Shown one piece after another: positions 50,334 to 57,402 of a stretch of DNA of 64,000 nucleotides. The notes under the pieces are model-generated. The model did not search any database. It saw nothing but the letters and a program-made list of their open reading frames with translations, and was not told the DNA's origin. The DNA lies in NCBI RefSeq assembly GCF_017352115.1, contig NZ_CP071448.1, positions 3,756,001 through 3,820,000 of the forward strand, written 5' to 3'. Origin of the DNA: Flavobacterium endoglycinae (GTDB lineage: Bacteria; Bacteroidota; Bacteroidia; Flavobacteriales; Flavobacteriaceae). A program made the position numbers and the translations under genes. The first letter of the stretch is position 1. The number at the start of each line of letters is the position of its first letter.

Positions 50334-50615
50334 CTATTTAAGTAATCTTTCAGCGATTTCTTCCCTTTCAATGATTATTTGAGAGGGAAGAATTATTTGA
50401 ACATTATTGCTTATAGGATTTTTAAAAATCTGAAAACCACCTCTGCAATTTTTGTATCGGAACCAAAATGCTTTTAGTCCTTTACTAAAACCTTGCTCTT
50501 GAGTTGTTTTAAAAACATATTTAGAACAGGATTTTCTAAAAATACATTTTCTCCTTCTTGAAGGAGGTATTGTTTTCCAATAGATTTTTATTACTAATAG
50601 TATTAAATATTTCAT
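50334..50615 (-). CDS. YidD-like membrane protein insertion factor paralogue
   Basis: This protein has 93 residues from ATG 50615. The sequence KIYWKTIPPSRRRKCIFRKSCSKYVFKTTQEQGFSKGLKAFWFRYKNCRGGFQIF follows the YidD pattern (hydrophobic start, C-x4-C pair, KxG...KG segment). YidD assists YidC-dependent membrane protein insertion. This copy is divergent and not next to rnpA/yidC. It overlaps the DUF4177 gene by four bases, so expression is linked. It is probably a paralogue with a special role, which is not known. Confidence 0.75.
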   Translation of the reverse strand: MKYLILLVIKIYWKTIPPSRRRKCIFRKSCSKYVFKTTQEQGFSKGLKAFWFRYKNCRGGFQIFKNPISNNVQIILPSQIIIEREEIAERLLK

Positions 50616-50842
50616 TTTTTCTGAAAAACAACCATTTGTTTCACTGTAGTATAACCAGGTGTATTGCCGCCAAAACATCCCGTTTGTGGATGAATGTAAG
50701 TAGATACTCCTTCTAAACGAACATATTCCCAGCCTTGGCTTGTATAATTTCGGATTAAACTTTCAAGCTGTTGAGCAACATGATCTGATGTTCCCTTTTT
50801 GGGATCGATTGAAGCCACAAATGGCACCACTTTATATTCCAT
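50612..50842 (-). CDS. DUF4177 family protein
   Basis: This 76-residue protein belongs to the DUF4177 family: MEYKVVPFVASI start, SLIRNYTSQGWEYVRLEGVSTYI (the GWE(Y/L)V motif) and a KQMVVFQKK end. Function is unknown; members are small cytoplasmic alpha/beta proteins. It is first in a two-gene unit with the YidD-like gene. Its promoter (TACATTTG at 50871-50878) carries an upstream palindrome TATGGAAATCCGTA at 50901-50914, shared with two other promoters in the block. Confidence 0.85.
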   Translation of the reverse strand: MEYKVVPFVASIDPKKGTSDHVAQQLESLIRNYTSQGWEYVRLEGVSTYIHPQTGCFGGNTPGYTTVKQMVVFQKK

Positions 50843-50870
50843 GATTTTTTTGTTTAATTATTTATGTTTT

Positions 50871-50914
50871 CAAATGTAAGATCAATAAATACCACTATTT
50901 TATGGAAATCCGTA
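50871..50914 (-). promoter_or_regulatory. Shared-type promoter A (DUF4177)
   Basis: On the minus strand TACGGATTTCCATA (50901-50914), 22 bp, then TACATTTG (50871-50878). The intervening sequence is also close to promoter B: AAATAGTGGTATTTATTG against AAATACTGGTTTTGATTG. See 54319-54362 and 57283-57327. Confidence 0.85.
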
Positions 50915-50923
50915 TTTGGGAAT

Positions 50924-51823
50924 TTAATTGGTATGAAGAATAAAATCTTTAATAATTTTATCCATGTTAGAAGGCAGGTCGGCATTTTTAATTTCGAAAT
51001 GTTTTACATTCATTTCTGAAAGCCATTTTGTCCAATACGCTTTAATGACTTTTTCTTCGAACGGATTGTTTTTACTAGGATTTATTCCTAAAACCAAGAC
51101 TTCAAGATTCGATAAATCATGGTCTGATTTAATAAAACCGAAATTTTCTTTTTCGATTTTTTTCTTCCAATCATTTGTGTTTAAGCCATTTTGTTTTATT
51201 AACTGTGGAGTTAAATAGTTTGATAGACTGCTGTTTTTTATCTGCGATCCTTCATAAAAAATATAACCATCTGTTAAAATAACAAGGATATTTCTATAAC
51301 CTTTTTCGATGCATTGGTCAGTGACTTTGCTGTCAAAAAAGTTCCAAATGTCTGAGCCAACATAATTGTCATCTTTTATGGCTGATTCGTAAATAGTTGT
51401 TGTTTTTACGGCATAAGTATCGCTTATAGAATTCAATAGTTTTTTAGATGCATTGTCTTTGTTAACAGTAATTCGTAATTGATTAGCGATGGAATTTATC
51501 TCAGGATTTTCCGGTTCAGGATTAAAGAATAATTGCATTTTATCATCAATCTGCCTCATTCTTTTTGTTTTTAAATGTTGTGAAAAAGCTTCGGAAACTG
51601 ATTTTATATATCCTAAATCTCTTTGGTAAAATTCCATCGTTGGATTTGGATTTTTTTTAGTGCTGATTCGGTCTGATAAATCAACTAGAATACTGATGTT
51701 GTAGTTTTCAGAAACAGCGCTTTTAATGGCAGTTTCTTTTTCTTCATTTTTGGTTTCTTCTTTACATGAAAAAACTAGAATCAATAAAAAGAACAAAAGT
51801 GATTTGTGTAAAGTATTTTTCAT
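50924..51823 (-). CDS. VWA-like lipoprotein
   Basis: This 299-residue protein has a lipoprotein signal (MKNTLHKSLLFFLLILVFSC, Cys20). The fold resembles von Willebrand A: first strand NISILVDLSDRIS with D48-x-S50 (DLSDR rather than the full DxSxS), and a later ILVILTDGYIFYEG strand with the MIDAS-type Asp. It is thus a possible metal-dependent protein-interaction module on the outer face of a membrane. It is last in the run DUF4236, Excalibur, TerB-like, coiled-coil membrane protein, VWA. VWA and TerB proteins are also paired in tellurite-resistance type systems. Confidence 0.8.
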   Translation of the reverse strand: MKNTLHKSLLFFLLILVFSCKEETKNEEKETAIKSAVSENYNISILVDLSDRISTKKNPNPTMEFYQRDLGYIKSVSEAFSQHLKTKRMRQIDDKMQLFFNPEPENPEINSIANQLRITVNKDNASKKLLNSISDTYAVKTTTIYESAIKDDNYVGSDIWNFFDSKVTDQCIEKGYRNILVILTDGYIFYEGSQIKNSSLSNYLTPQLIKQNGLNTNDWKKKIEKENFGFIKSDHDLSNLEVLVLGINPSKNNPFEEKVIKAYWTKWLSEMNVKHFEIKNADLPSNMDKIIKDFILHTN

Positions 51824-51828
51824 AAATA

Positions 51829-53097
51829 TTAATTTTTAGAATATACTAAATGTTGAAAATCAGGATCGATTAGGTTTAATTTGCTTAAGTGCTCTTCAGA
51901 ATATAACTCACAGTTTTGCAGAAGCTCTTCTTTTTCTTTATAAGGTAAGGCTAATTCAGTACCAATTGCTTGAAACCAACCTTCTTTATATTGATGATGA
52001 TAATGAAGATATTCTTTTACAGGAAAAACAAAGCCGTCAATTTTAGATTGAAGTTCAGAGATTCTGCCATTGAAGATGACAATTTGCTGTTTGAAATCAT
52101 TGATTTTGTTGATGTAATCGGTTTTTTGTTTTTCCAGATTAAGAAGGTTTTCTTTTCTGCCTCTTATAAAAGCTCTGATTTTATCAATGTTTTCAAATTC
52201 TTTCATGACAAAGTCAAATACAAGTCCCCAGATAATGTAAACTACGAAACCGGCAAATATGATCATCCAGAATTCTGGTTCACCTAGAGCAATGTTTAAA
52301 TTATAAGGAGATGATTCTGTCGTTTTATTAAACTCATAGATTTTTTTCTCGATGATATAAGCCAAAAGAGAATCGAATAAAAAGGTAATGGCAAAAAGTG
52401 ATACAAGTCTGAAGATGTTTTTTATTCCCTTGCCTTTTTGAACCATGTGTATAACATAACCCAATCCCATAAAAACAAATGGAATAGTGGTTACTAGAAC
52501 TCCTTCGAGCCAGCTTGCTTTAAAGGCATTTGTAAAGGCATCAGCATCAAATATAGCAGCTGTTAAACTGTCGTTTGAAAATTCCTTGAAAAAGGCAGAA
52601 TAAGAAGCTGAAATATAGAAAACCAAAACGTATAATGTAATTGGTAACAGAAGAATTAAACCAATATAAAATTGGGCTTTAAGACCTTTTCCTTCTTCAA
52701 TTCCGTATTTATCAGGATTGCGTTTTACTTCGATGATTTCGTTTTTAATCTGATCCATATTGTCATTGATATCTTGCTCTTTTTTTTCATAAATACCAAT
52801 TGCTGTTTCAGACTTTTTGAGTTCGGTTCTGTTTTTTTCCTGTTCTTCGCGATACGGTTGTTTTAATCTGTCTTGTTCCATCTTTTGTTTTCGGCACTGA
52901 TCTTCAAAACTCATGTATAAATTTTGAAGACATGCTTTTAAAACAATTGGCTTTCCTGTTGCTTTTACCGAAGCTGCGAAACCGCTTTGATAATAGGTAA
53001 TTCTAATTTGTTCTCTGTCTTCTTCATTTTCTTCGAAAGATTTAAAAGAAGAATCTTCTGTTTTTTTTAAACTAAATAGTTGTGAAAGTGGTTTCAT
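51829..53097 (-). CDS. Four-TM protein with long coiled coils
   Basis: This 422-residue protein has an N-terminal charged domain (1-60) and coiled coil (about 70-130, rich in E, K and Q). Four membrane segments lie at roughly 143-165, 199-219, 228-250 and 276-297. A second coiled coil (300-355) and a cytosolic tail with HYHHQYKEGWFQAIGTE complete it. No family is recognised. The architecture suits a membrane scaffold that bridges cytosolic TerB-like and outer-face VWA partners, whose genes touch it on either side (3 and 5 bp gaps). Function is unknown and the model is inference. Confidence 0.82.
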   Translation of the reverse strand: MKPLSQLFSLKKTEDSSFKSFEENEEDREQIRITYYQSGFAASVKATGKPIVLKACLQNLYMSFEDQCRKQKMEQDRLKQPYREEQEKNRTELKKSETAIGIYEKKEQDINDNMDQIKNEIIEVKRNPDKYGIEEGKGLKAQFYIGLILLLPITLYVLVFYISASYSAFFKEFSNDSLTAAIFDADAFTNAFKASWLEGVLVTTIPFVFMGLGYVIHMVQKGKGIKNIFRLVSLFAITFLFDSLLAYIIEKKIYEFNKTTESSPYNLNIALGEPEFWMIIFAGFVVYIIWGLVFDFVMKEFENIDKIRAFIRGRKENLLNLEKQKTDYINKINDFKQQIVIFNGRISELQSKIDGFVFPVKEYLHYHHQYKEGWFQAIGTELALPYKEKEELLQNCELYSEEHLSKLNLIDPDFQHLVYSKN

Positions 53098-53100
53098 AGT

Positions 53101-53496
53101 TTAAGCGTTTAGTTGACTAATAATTTCTTCTTTGCCAATGTTTTTCTGGACACAATCAATAAGATAGTCAGATAAATCATTGATATTTTCTTCGACAAAA
53201 TCAAATTTTCGACAGTATTTTCTAAGCATATTTAATTCGTCGTCTGTTATTTTTCCATCTGCCCAGATAATTCGGGTAAGATCATAGAGATATTCAATTT
53301 TTGTATTTAAAGCTTCTGGAACTATAAATTCAGTATTAATAGGATTTAGAAAAAGTTTGTCAAGTTCTTCTTTTGGAATTCCTCTTTCATCTGCAAAATG
53401 ATACAGCATTTGAAGTTCTAGTACATTAAATTGTTCGTCAGATAATGCCATTTGGTATAATCTTAAAAAATGGCTTTTTAGTTCTAGTGTTATCAT
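53101..53496 (-). CDS. TerB-like protein
   Basis: This 131-residue all-helical protein has the TerB signature IIWADGKITDDELNMLRKYCRKFDF near residues 70-95 and a first half LLEMLYHFADERGIPKEELDKLF-like repeat (residues 25-48). TerB domains are found in tellurite/stress-response complexes with membrane and VWA partners. Here it is 3 bp from the coiled-coil membrane protein gene. It has no tellurite-resistance genes (TerD, TerC) beside it, so the system is distinct from classical Ter. The precise role is unknown. Confidence 0.83.
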   Translation of the reverse strand: MITLELKSHFLRLYQMALSDEQFNVLELQMLYHFADERGIPKEELDKLFLNPINTEFIVPEALNTKIEYLYDLTRIIWADGKITDDELNMLRKYCRKFDFVEENINDLSDYLIDCVQKNIGKEEIISQLNA

Positions 53497-53509
53497 GTTT
53501 TATGGTTTT

Positions 53510-53800
53510 TTATTTTAGGGATTCACATGCTTTTCCATCTCCATCGGCATCTAAATTTTTATAACAGCTTCTATTACTGTCATAAGTTGCCTGAGCTTGT
53601 GCCTGAGTTGAAAAATCACCACAAGTTTTTGTTGGACAATCAGATGATTCGGAACATGAAATCATTGAACTAAAAGCAATAAAAACCAAAATGAGGAGCA
53701 TGCATCCGTTATTTTTGTTTGAGAATTTGGATCTGTTATTGGCAAAATGCCCTTGGACATATGTCCCGTCTTTTCTGTAATATCCTCTTCGATATCCCAT
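53510..53800 (-). CDS. Excalibur calcium-binding domain membrane protein
   Basis: This 96-residue protein has a basic N-terminus (MGYRRGYYRKDGTYVQGHFANNRSKFS) resembling a small KTYVxGHxRs motif, then one membrane segment (about 34-49). The C-terminal Excalibur domain, DSNRSCYKNLDADGDGKACESL, has the invariant DxDxDGxxCE pattern that binds Ca2+. The domain would lie outside the inner membrane. It is the second gene of the DUF4236-to-VWA run. The link of a Ca-binding domain to TerB and VWA genes is suggestive of an envelope complex. Confidence 0.88.
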   Translation of the reverse strand: MGYRRGYYRKDGTYVQGHFANNRSKFSNKNNGCMLLILVFIAFSSMISCSESSDCPTKTCGDFSTQAQAQATYDSNRSCYKNLDADGDGKACESLK

Positions 53801-53805
53801 AATAA

Positions 53806-54027
53806 TTAAAGTTTATAGATTAAAAATGTAATTAGTCCTGTGAAGACAAATAGTACAAGGCATCCGCTATTTTGGTATCGTACTCCTGGAATGCCTGTTT
53901 TGGTCGAATAGCCATTTTTACTAAATGTGCCTATTTTTGTTCTGAAACTTGGAGAAATTCCAGATTGACTGATGTTTAATCCAAGTCCGCCTCCAAGTTT
54001 GATTCTTTTTTGAAATCGAAAGCCCAT
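53806..54027 (-). CDS. DUF4236 family protein
   Basis: This 73-residue protein opens with MGFRFQKRIKLGGGLGLNISQSGISPSFRTKIGTFSKNG, the DUF4236 signature, followed by one C-terminal membrane segment (CLVLFVFTGLITFLIYKL). Function unknown; the domain often accompanies transport or stress-related genes. It heads the Excalibur/TerB/membrane/VWA run and lies 104 bp after the small secreted peptide gene. Between them a 16-bp tandem repeat (54091-54122) is the only structure. Confidence 0.85.
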   Translation of the reverse strand: MGFRFQKRIKLGGGLGLNISQSGISPSFRTKIGTFSKNGYSTKTGIPGVRYQNSGCLVLFVFTGLITFLIYKL

Positions 54028-54090
54028 GATTTTTTTAGGTTAATTATTAAAGTTCTGTTGAATAAACTTCTTTTGACATACCTATAATTC

Positions 54091-54122
54091 ATGGCAATTG
54101 AAGTTTATGGCAATTGAAGTTT
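54091..54122. repeat. 16-bp tandem duplication
   Basis: ATGGCAATTGAAGTTT is present twice head to tail in the 104-bp gap between the small peptide gene and DUF4236. CAATTG is palindromic. It may be a local duplication or a binding site. Confidence 0.7.
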
Positions 54123-54131
54123 AAAGATTGA

Positions 54132-54290
54132 TTATTTTCTTTTCCTGTAGTGATTATGAGTACTTGAGTTTTTATATTTTCCTCCTTTATGAGAACTGCC
54201 TTTTCCTCCTTTGTAATGACCGCTTTGAGCTTCAATACTTCCTCCTAAGATTAAGAAGAATACACTAAATAGAATAGCTGCTTTTTTCAT
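54132..54290 (-). CDS. Small secreted Gly/Lys/His-rich peptide
   Basis: This 52-residue protein has a clear signal peptide (MKKAAILFSVFFLILGGSIEA). The mature 31-residue tail contains GHYKGGKGSSHKGGKYKN and ends HNHYRKRK. It is basic, has four His and no Cys. The repeated KGGK pattern suggests a surface-binding or metal-binding peptide. It has the shared promoter B of this block (TACATTTG 54319-54326 and TACGGAAATCCATA 54349-54362), so it should be induced with the DUF4177 and kinase-linked units. Family not recognised. Confidence 0.75.
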   Translation of the reverse strand: MKKAAILFSVFFLILGGSIEAQSGHYKGGKGSSHKGGKYKNSSTHNHYRKRK

Positions 54291-54318
54291 GATTTTAATT
54301 TTATATTGATTTATAATT

Positions 54319-54362
54319 CAAATGTAAAACCAATCAAAACCAGTATTTTACGGAAATCCATA
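54319..54362 (-). promoter_or_regulatory. Shared-type promoter B (small secreted peptide)
   Basis: On the minus strand TATGGATTTCCGTA (54349-54362), 22 bp, then TACATTTG (54319-54326). Spacing is identical to promoter A, with strong similarity in the spacer. Confidence 0.85.
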
Positions 54363-54385
54363 ATTCGAAAACTTTTGTTTTGGGA

Positions 54386-54411
54386 AATAAAAAAAGCTCC
54401 TTCGGGAGCTT
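54386..54411 (-). terminator. Terminator of the kinase/regulator operon
   Basis: On the minus strand AAGCTCC-CGAA-GGAGCTT is followed by TTTTTATTT, 23 bp after the response regulator stop. It isolates that operon from promoter B. Confidence 0.88.
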
Positions 54412-54433
54412 AAAATATAGTTAGAAAGAAGAT

Positions 54434-55102
54434 TTAAATAATTCCCATGTCTTTAGTAATCGAAACCAGATGAACCGTATTATTGGCTTTAAAAAAGTCT
54501 TTGAGTTTGGAAAGTCGTTTTTCTATGGCGCTTTTGCTATTTGGTTTGATATCTGAGCTTTTAAAGATTTCTATGATTTCATCTTGTGATGTTCCCGCAG
54601 ACAAATGTTTTAGGATTTTAATGTCTAAATCGTCTATTTCGTAATTATTCTTTTCTTGTAAGGCAGAAGCAACTTCTGGCGAAATGAATTTTTGATCTGA
54701 AGTAGAAATTACATTCATTGCTTTTTTAAGCTCTTCTATACTTGTAAGACCTTTAAGCACAAAAGCGTCGACTCCATCATTATCAAAAAGTGATTTAATT
54801 CGGTAGCTTTTATCTTCTACAGAATAAGCAATGATTTTAATATTAGGTTGTAATTCACGGACTTTTTGAATCAATTCGTCACCATTTTCGATTTTTACCT
54901 CACGGTGATCGGTTTTAAACGAAAGATCGCTGATTAATAAATCATAAGGTTCATTGTCTTGAATAGCTCTTCGGATTTTTAAAAATGCATCATCACAATA
55001 TTTGGAATGCTGATAATTAGCAATCTCTAAATCTTTCAGTACCTGAATGATTCCTAAATTCATTGCATCAAGATCCTCGGCTATAATTACTTTTTTAAAC
55101 AT
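54434..55102 (-). CDS. NarL/LuxR-type response regulator
   Basis: This 222-residue protein has a receiver domain (1-125; acidic E9/D10, phospho-acceptor D59 in YDLLISDL, K in AFVLKGLTS). A C-terminal helix-turn-helix domain follows (about 150-215, IDDLDIKILKHLSAGTSQDEIIEIF...KSAIEKRLSKLKDFF), divergent from classical LuxR. The partner is the TPR histidine kinase gene, 6 bp upstream. The likely target is the TAYGGAWWTCCRTA palindrome at three nearby promoters; this link is inference from position and site conservation. Confidence 0.92.
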   Translation of the reverse strand: MFKKVIIAEDLDAMNLGIIQVLKDLEIANYQHSKYCDDAFLKIRRAIQDNEPYDLLISDLSFKTDHREVKIENGDELIQKVRELQPNIKIIAYSVEDKSYRIKSLFDNDGVDAFVLKGLTSIEELKKAMNVISTSDQKFISPEVASALQEKNNYEIDDLDIKILKHLSAGTSQDEIIEIFKSSDIKPNSKSAIEKRLSKLKDFFKANNTVHLVSITKDMGII

Positions 55103-55108
55103 AGGCTT

Positions 55109-56812
55109 TTATTTAGGCATTGTTATTTTTACTTTGAAACCTTTGTCGGGTTCAGTGTCAAAAGTAATAGTTCCTTTTATGGCTAGAATACGGTTTTCCA
55201 TATTTTGTAAACCATTTTTTATAATTTTTGATTTTTCGCAGCCTTTTCCGTTATCAGTATAATTTATTAATACGTTATTAGAGGTGTTTTCAAATTTCAC
55301 AACTACAAGAGGAGCTGCGCTATGTTTTTTCATATTAACCATCAATTCCTGTAATACGCGCTGTATAGTAACCTTTTTTTCATCTTCGATGTCGTCCCAG
55401 CTTATTTTTTCAATATTGGTAATAATAACATTAGTATTAGGAGTATTATAGGTTGAAAGCATTTCTTTAAGATTGCGAGAATAATAATTTCCAGTATCGA
55501 CATTACTGTTTTCTCGTGAAATTCCGCGGACTCTCGAATAAATATGATCCAGTTTTTGTAATAGTGTTTGTTTACTGTTATCAGTTGCCAAAGATTGTGT
55601 TTGTGTATAGGTAATAACATGAAAAACATCATTAGCGAGTTCGTCGTGTATATCTTTCGCGATCCGAGTTTCGGTATTGTATGCCGTTTTGATTTCTACA
55701 AGACGAGTTCTGTGTTTATGACGTTTTATTAAATAGGCAATTAAAAGAAATAAAGAAGCTATTCCTATTATGTAAAAAATTCTTTGGTATTCTGCTTTTT
55801 GGAGTGCGAGCTGATTTTCGGCTCTTTCTAAACGTAACTTTTGATTTTCGTCTTTCTCCTTCTTAGAATCGTATTTTATTTTGGCGAATTTGTTTTTATA
55901 ATTGTTTCTAATTTTAGTGATGCTGTCGTTTATCGAAATGTATTTTTGAGCATAGTGAGTACCAGCTCCATTAGAAATTAAAAAAGCCAAAGCCTTTAAA
56001 CGTTCGTCAACACTGTTTGATTCTGTTGCTATTTTATACGCCGCAAGTGAATATTGATTTGATTTCTGCGTATTATCTCCCGCATAAAATTCAGCTAGGT
56101 GCAGATTACTCTCAATACTTCCGTAAAGATCATTTAATTCGGTTCTTATCTGAAGACTTTCTTTCATATATAAAAGTCCTTTTTCGGCACTTCCTTTTTT
56201 AAAATACGCAAATCCTAAATTGTCAAGAATTCTGGCTTGTGTTTTTAAAAAGGCCTTATCGGTTAATTTTCCTTTAAATACAATTGATTCAAGTATATTA
56301 ACGGCCTTATCATATTTATTCTGTAATATATACACGACGGCAATATTATTTAAAGGAGCCTTTCTTGAAATAGAATCTTTACAGTCTTTCAAGGCTTCTT
56401 TGTAATAATAAATAGCATCTTGATAAAGTGAGAGTTCCTTGTCTGCTATTCCAAAATGGTTATTAATTGCAGCACTGTAAATGTCTTTTTGTTTAATATA
56501 AGGAAGCGCTTCGGTTAGAGTTTCTTTGCTGCCATAATAATCGCCGTTGATCTGCTGAATAGCAGCCATTTGTATAAGGTTGTAAATGGTATTGGCGCTG
56601 TCTTTTAAATTCTCAAATGTTATTTTAGATTTATTAAAAATGTAGAATGCACTGTTATAATTTTTGTTTTGAAAATTTACAAGAGCTTTATCCCGTATTA
56701 TAATCGCTTTTTCTCTTTCTGCATTGCCTTTCGGTAAAATAATAGCAGCTTCTTTTTTACAGGAAAGAAGGCAAACAAAAAAGAGGAAATAAAAAAACGG
56801 GGAACGCAGCAT
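55109..56812 (-). CDS. TPR-containing sensor histidine kinase
   Basis: This protein has 567 residues from ATG 56812, which gives a lipoprotein-type N-terminus (MLRSPFFYFLFFVCLLSC, Cys18); 13 extra upstream codons are less likely. A periplasmic TPR array (about 30-290) is followed by a coiled coil, one membrane segment (about 342-360), a HisKA_3 domain with H389 in AKDIHDELANDVFHV, and a HATPase (INYTDNGKGCEKSKI, LQNMENRI). It is the NarL-type kinase architecture of Bacteroidota. It probably senses an envelope or external signal via the TPRs and phosphorylates the regulator encoded next. It lies 16 bp after the small lipoprotein gene. Confidence 0.93.
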   Translation of the reverse strand: MLRSPFFYFLFFVCLLSCKKEAAIILPKGNAEREKAIIIRDKALVNFQNKNYNSAFYIFNKSKITFENLKDSANTIYNLIQMAAIQQINGDYYGSKETLTEALPYIKQKDIYSAAINNHFGIADKELSLYQDAIYYYKEALKDCKDSISRKAPLNNIAVVYILQNKYDKAVNILESIVFKGKLTDKAFLKTQARILDNLGFAYFKKGSAEKGLLYMKESLQIRTELNDLYGSIESNLHLAEFYAGDNTQKSNQYSLAAYKIATESNSVDERLKALAFLISNGAGTHYAQKYISINDSITKIRNNYKNKFAKIKYDSKKEKDENQKLRLERAENQLALQKAEYQRIFYIIGIASLFLLIAYLIKRHKHRTRLVEIKTAYNTETRIAKDIHDELANDVFHVITYTQTQSLATDNSKQTLLQKLDHIYSRVRGISRENSNVDTGNYYSRNLKEMLSTYNTPNTNVIITNIEKISWDDIEDEKKVTIQRVLQELMVNMKKHSAAPLVVVKFENTSNNVLINYTDNGKGCEKSKIIKNGLQNMENRILAIKGTITFDTEPDKGFKVKITMPK

Positions 56813-56867
56813 AAAACTTACTTTCCCCGAAAGTACTAATTTATAGTACATATTTATTTTAAATTCA

Positions 56868-57056
56868 TTATTTTTTTGGTGGTGGAACCGTTATAGGTTC
56901 ATCACCAGGACCATCTGGTTCGCTTGCTTGTGTATCTGGAATAGAATCCTTTCTTATTTCTGTTTTTTGATCAGTTGTTTCAAATCCGTCAGCGGTACAA
57001 GAGAATAATGTAGTTGACATTAGAGCAAACGCTCCCCATAAAAAAATCTTTTTCAT
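56868..57056 (-). CDS. Small lipoprotein leading the kinase operon
   Basis: This 62-residue protein has a signal ending in LFSC (Cys20). The mature tail is acidic and proline-rich (ASEPDGPGDEPITVPPPKK). No domain. It is first in the lipoprotein-kinase-regulator operon and preceded by a long structured leader and promoter C. Small lipoproteins leading sensor operons can act as signal partners; here that is only a suggestion. Confidence 0.75.
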   Translation of the reverse strand: MKKIFLWGAFALMSTTLFSCTADGFETTDQKTEIRKDSIPDTQASEPDGPGDEPITVPPPKK

Positions 57057-57276
57057 AATAATTGATTATTAAAGTTTTTGTTATAGGCATGGCCGTTCAG
57101 AACGATTCTGAATCTCGCTTATGCCCGATTTTTGGGAAGTGAATTGCGTAGAACAGTAAGATTTTCATCTATACTTCCCGGATAAAATCCGCCTTACGGT
57201 TTTCCGCATTTTTTGAATAAACTAGTTTTGTAAATTTGATTTTTGAACCTGCAGGTCAAATCGTTAACTAATTTTG
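57057..57276 (-). ncRNA. Long structured 5' leader of the kinase operon
   Basis: About 220 bases lie between promoter C and the lipoprotein ATG. On the transcript the following can pair: GGGAAGT/ACTTCCC (57173-57179 with 57134-57140), an outer GGCAT/ATGCC (57121-57125 with 57086-57090) and an inner hairpin TTCAGAA-TCG-TTCTGAA (57096-57112). A TACGGTTTTCCGCA sequence at 57195-57208 resembles the promoter palindromes. No Rfam family could be checked. It could be a cis-regulatory leader or a separate small RNA. Confidence 0.5.
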
Positions 57277-57282
57277 TTGAAG

Positions 57283-57327
57283 CAAAGTTATATCGCTTGT
57301 AGAGCTGTAGAGATACGGAATTCCGGG
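57283..57327 (-). promoter_or_regulatory. Shared-type promoter C (kinase operon)
   Basis: On the minus strand a palindrome with perfect core CGGAATTCCG followed by TA (57314-57327), 23 bp, then TAACTTTG (57283-57290). It is the third instance of the architecture in promoters A and B, here in front of the operon encoding the kinase and regulator. This suggests autoregulation. Confidence 0.75.
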
Positions 57328-57402
57328 ATGTCCTAATAAGTATTATTAAATCCGAAAAAGTTTTAAGAAGTTTTAGAAAATCACGAAAAATATTAAAAGC
57401 TT

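Noticed and set aside
50334..50842. Frameshift splitting one gene into the DUF4177 and YidD-like frames
   Set aside because: Each part matches a separate family at full length with a normal start and a four-base stop/start overlap, so they are two genes.
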